Shown here piece by piece: positions 63,999-64,000 of a stretch of 64,000 bases of DNA (position 1 is the first letter of the stretch; each line of letters begins with the position of its first letter). The notes beneath the pieces are model-generated. The model did not search any database and had not been told where the DNA came from. It worked only from the letters and a program-made list of their open reading frames with translations. The translations under genes were made by a program, and so were the position numbers. Source of the stretch: Mesostigma viride (Eukaryota > Streptophyta > Mesostigmatophyceae > Mesostigmatales > Mesostigmataceae). The stretch spans positions 6,265,044 to 6,329,043 of the forward strand of contig RPFO01000027.1 in the NCBI GenBank assembly GCA_009746045.1. The letters run 5' to 3'.

Positions 63999-64000
63999 AG

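Overview
This is eukaryotic nuclear DNA: five spliced genes with very long introns, dense micro- and minisatellites, and nested non-LTR retrotransposon fragments. Two genes narrow the organism. A radial-spoke head protein (RSPH1) implies motile 9+2 flagella. A 3-isopropylmalate dehydrogenase with an N-terminal extension that looks like a plastid transit peptide implies leucine synthesis, so not an animal. Plant-type leucine-rich repeats and a short TTTAGGG-like tract agree with this. I infer a flagellated alga, probably of the green lineage, but the sequence does not fix the species.

Layout. 1-12470 (-): protein phosphatase 5, eleven exons joined in frame, last exon off the left edge. 12471-21300: mostly intergenic, with decayed LINE ORF1 and reverse-transcriptase pieces and small insertions. 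21358-29243 (-): a FAM114-family protein, six exons, all introns phase 0, 3' end unresolved. 29244-30552: shared divergent promoter region carrying two foldback elements. 30553-39232 (+): a four-exon secreted protein of about 1,882 residues combining subtilase, LRR, pre-peptidase-C-like, HYR and VWD/root-cap-like parts. 39233-55800: a retrotransposon graveyard (an inverted pair of L1-type ORF1 elements, several 5'-truncated RT fragments with target-site duplications, a hAT remnant, and (GGAT)n and (TTAA)n arrays). 56140-58833 (-): RSPH1, four exons. 58834-59401: divergent promoter region. 59402 to the right edge (+): plastid-type 3-isopropylmalate dehydrogenase, first six exons.

Two observations stand out. 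(1) In all five genes, introns contain decayed direct copies of their own exon edges, spanning the splice junction. Several intronic minisatellites look as if they grew from such copies. (2) At least seven LINE 3' ends share one RNA hairpin design (4-bp outer stem, one bulged base, 5-bp inner stem, 4-nt loop), with compensatory base changes between families, followed by a (TTAA)n or (TTTAA)n tail.

The genes do not form a pathway: phosphatase signalling, a Golgi/Rab2-type factor, a secreted protease-like protein, an axonemal protein and leucine synthesis are simply neighbours. Exon boundaries were set by hand from GT-AG (one GC-AG) sites and reading-frame continuity. No alignment or transcript data were used.
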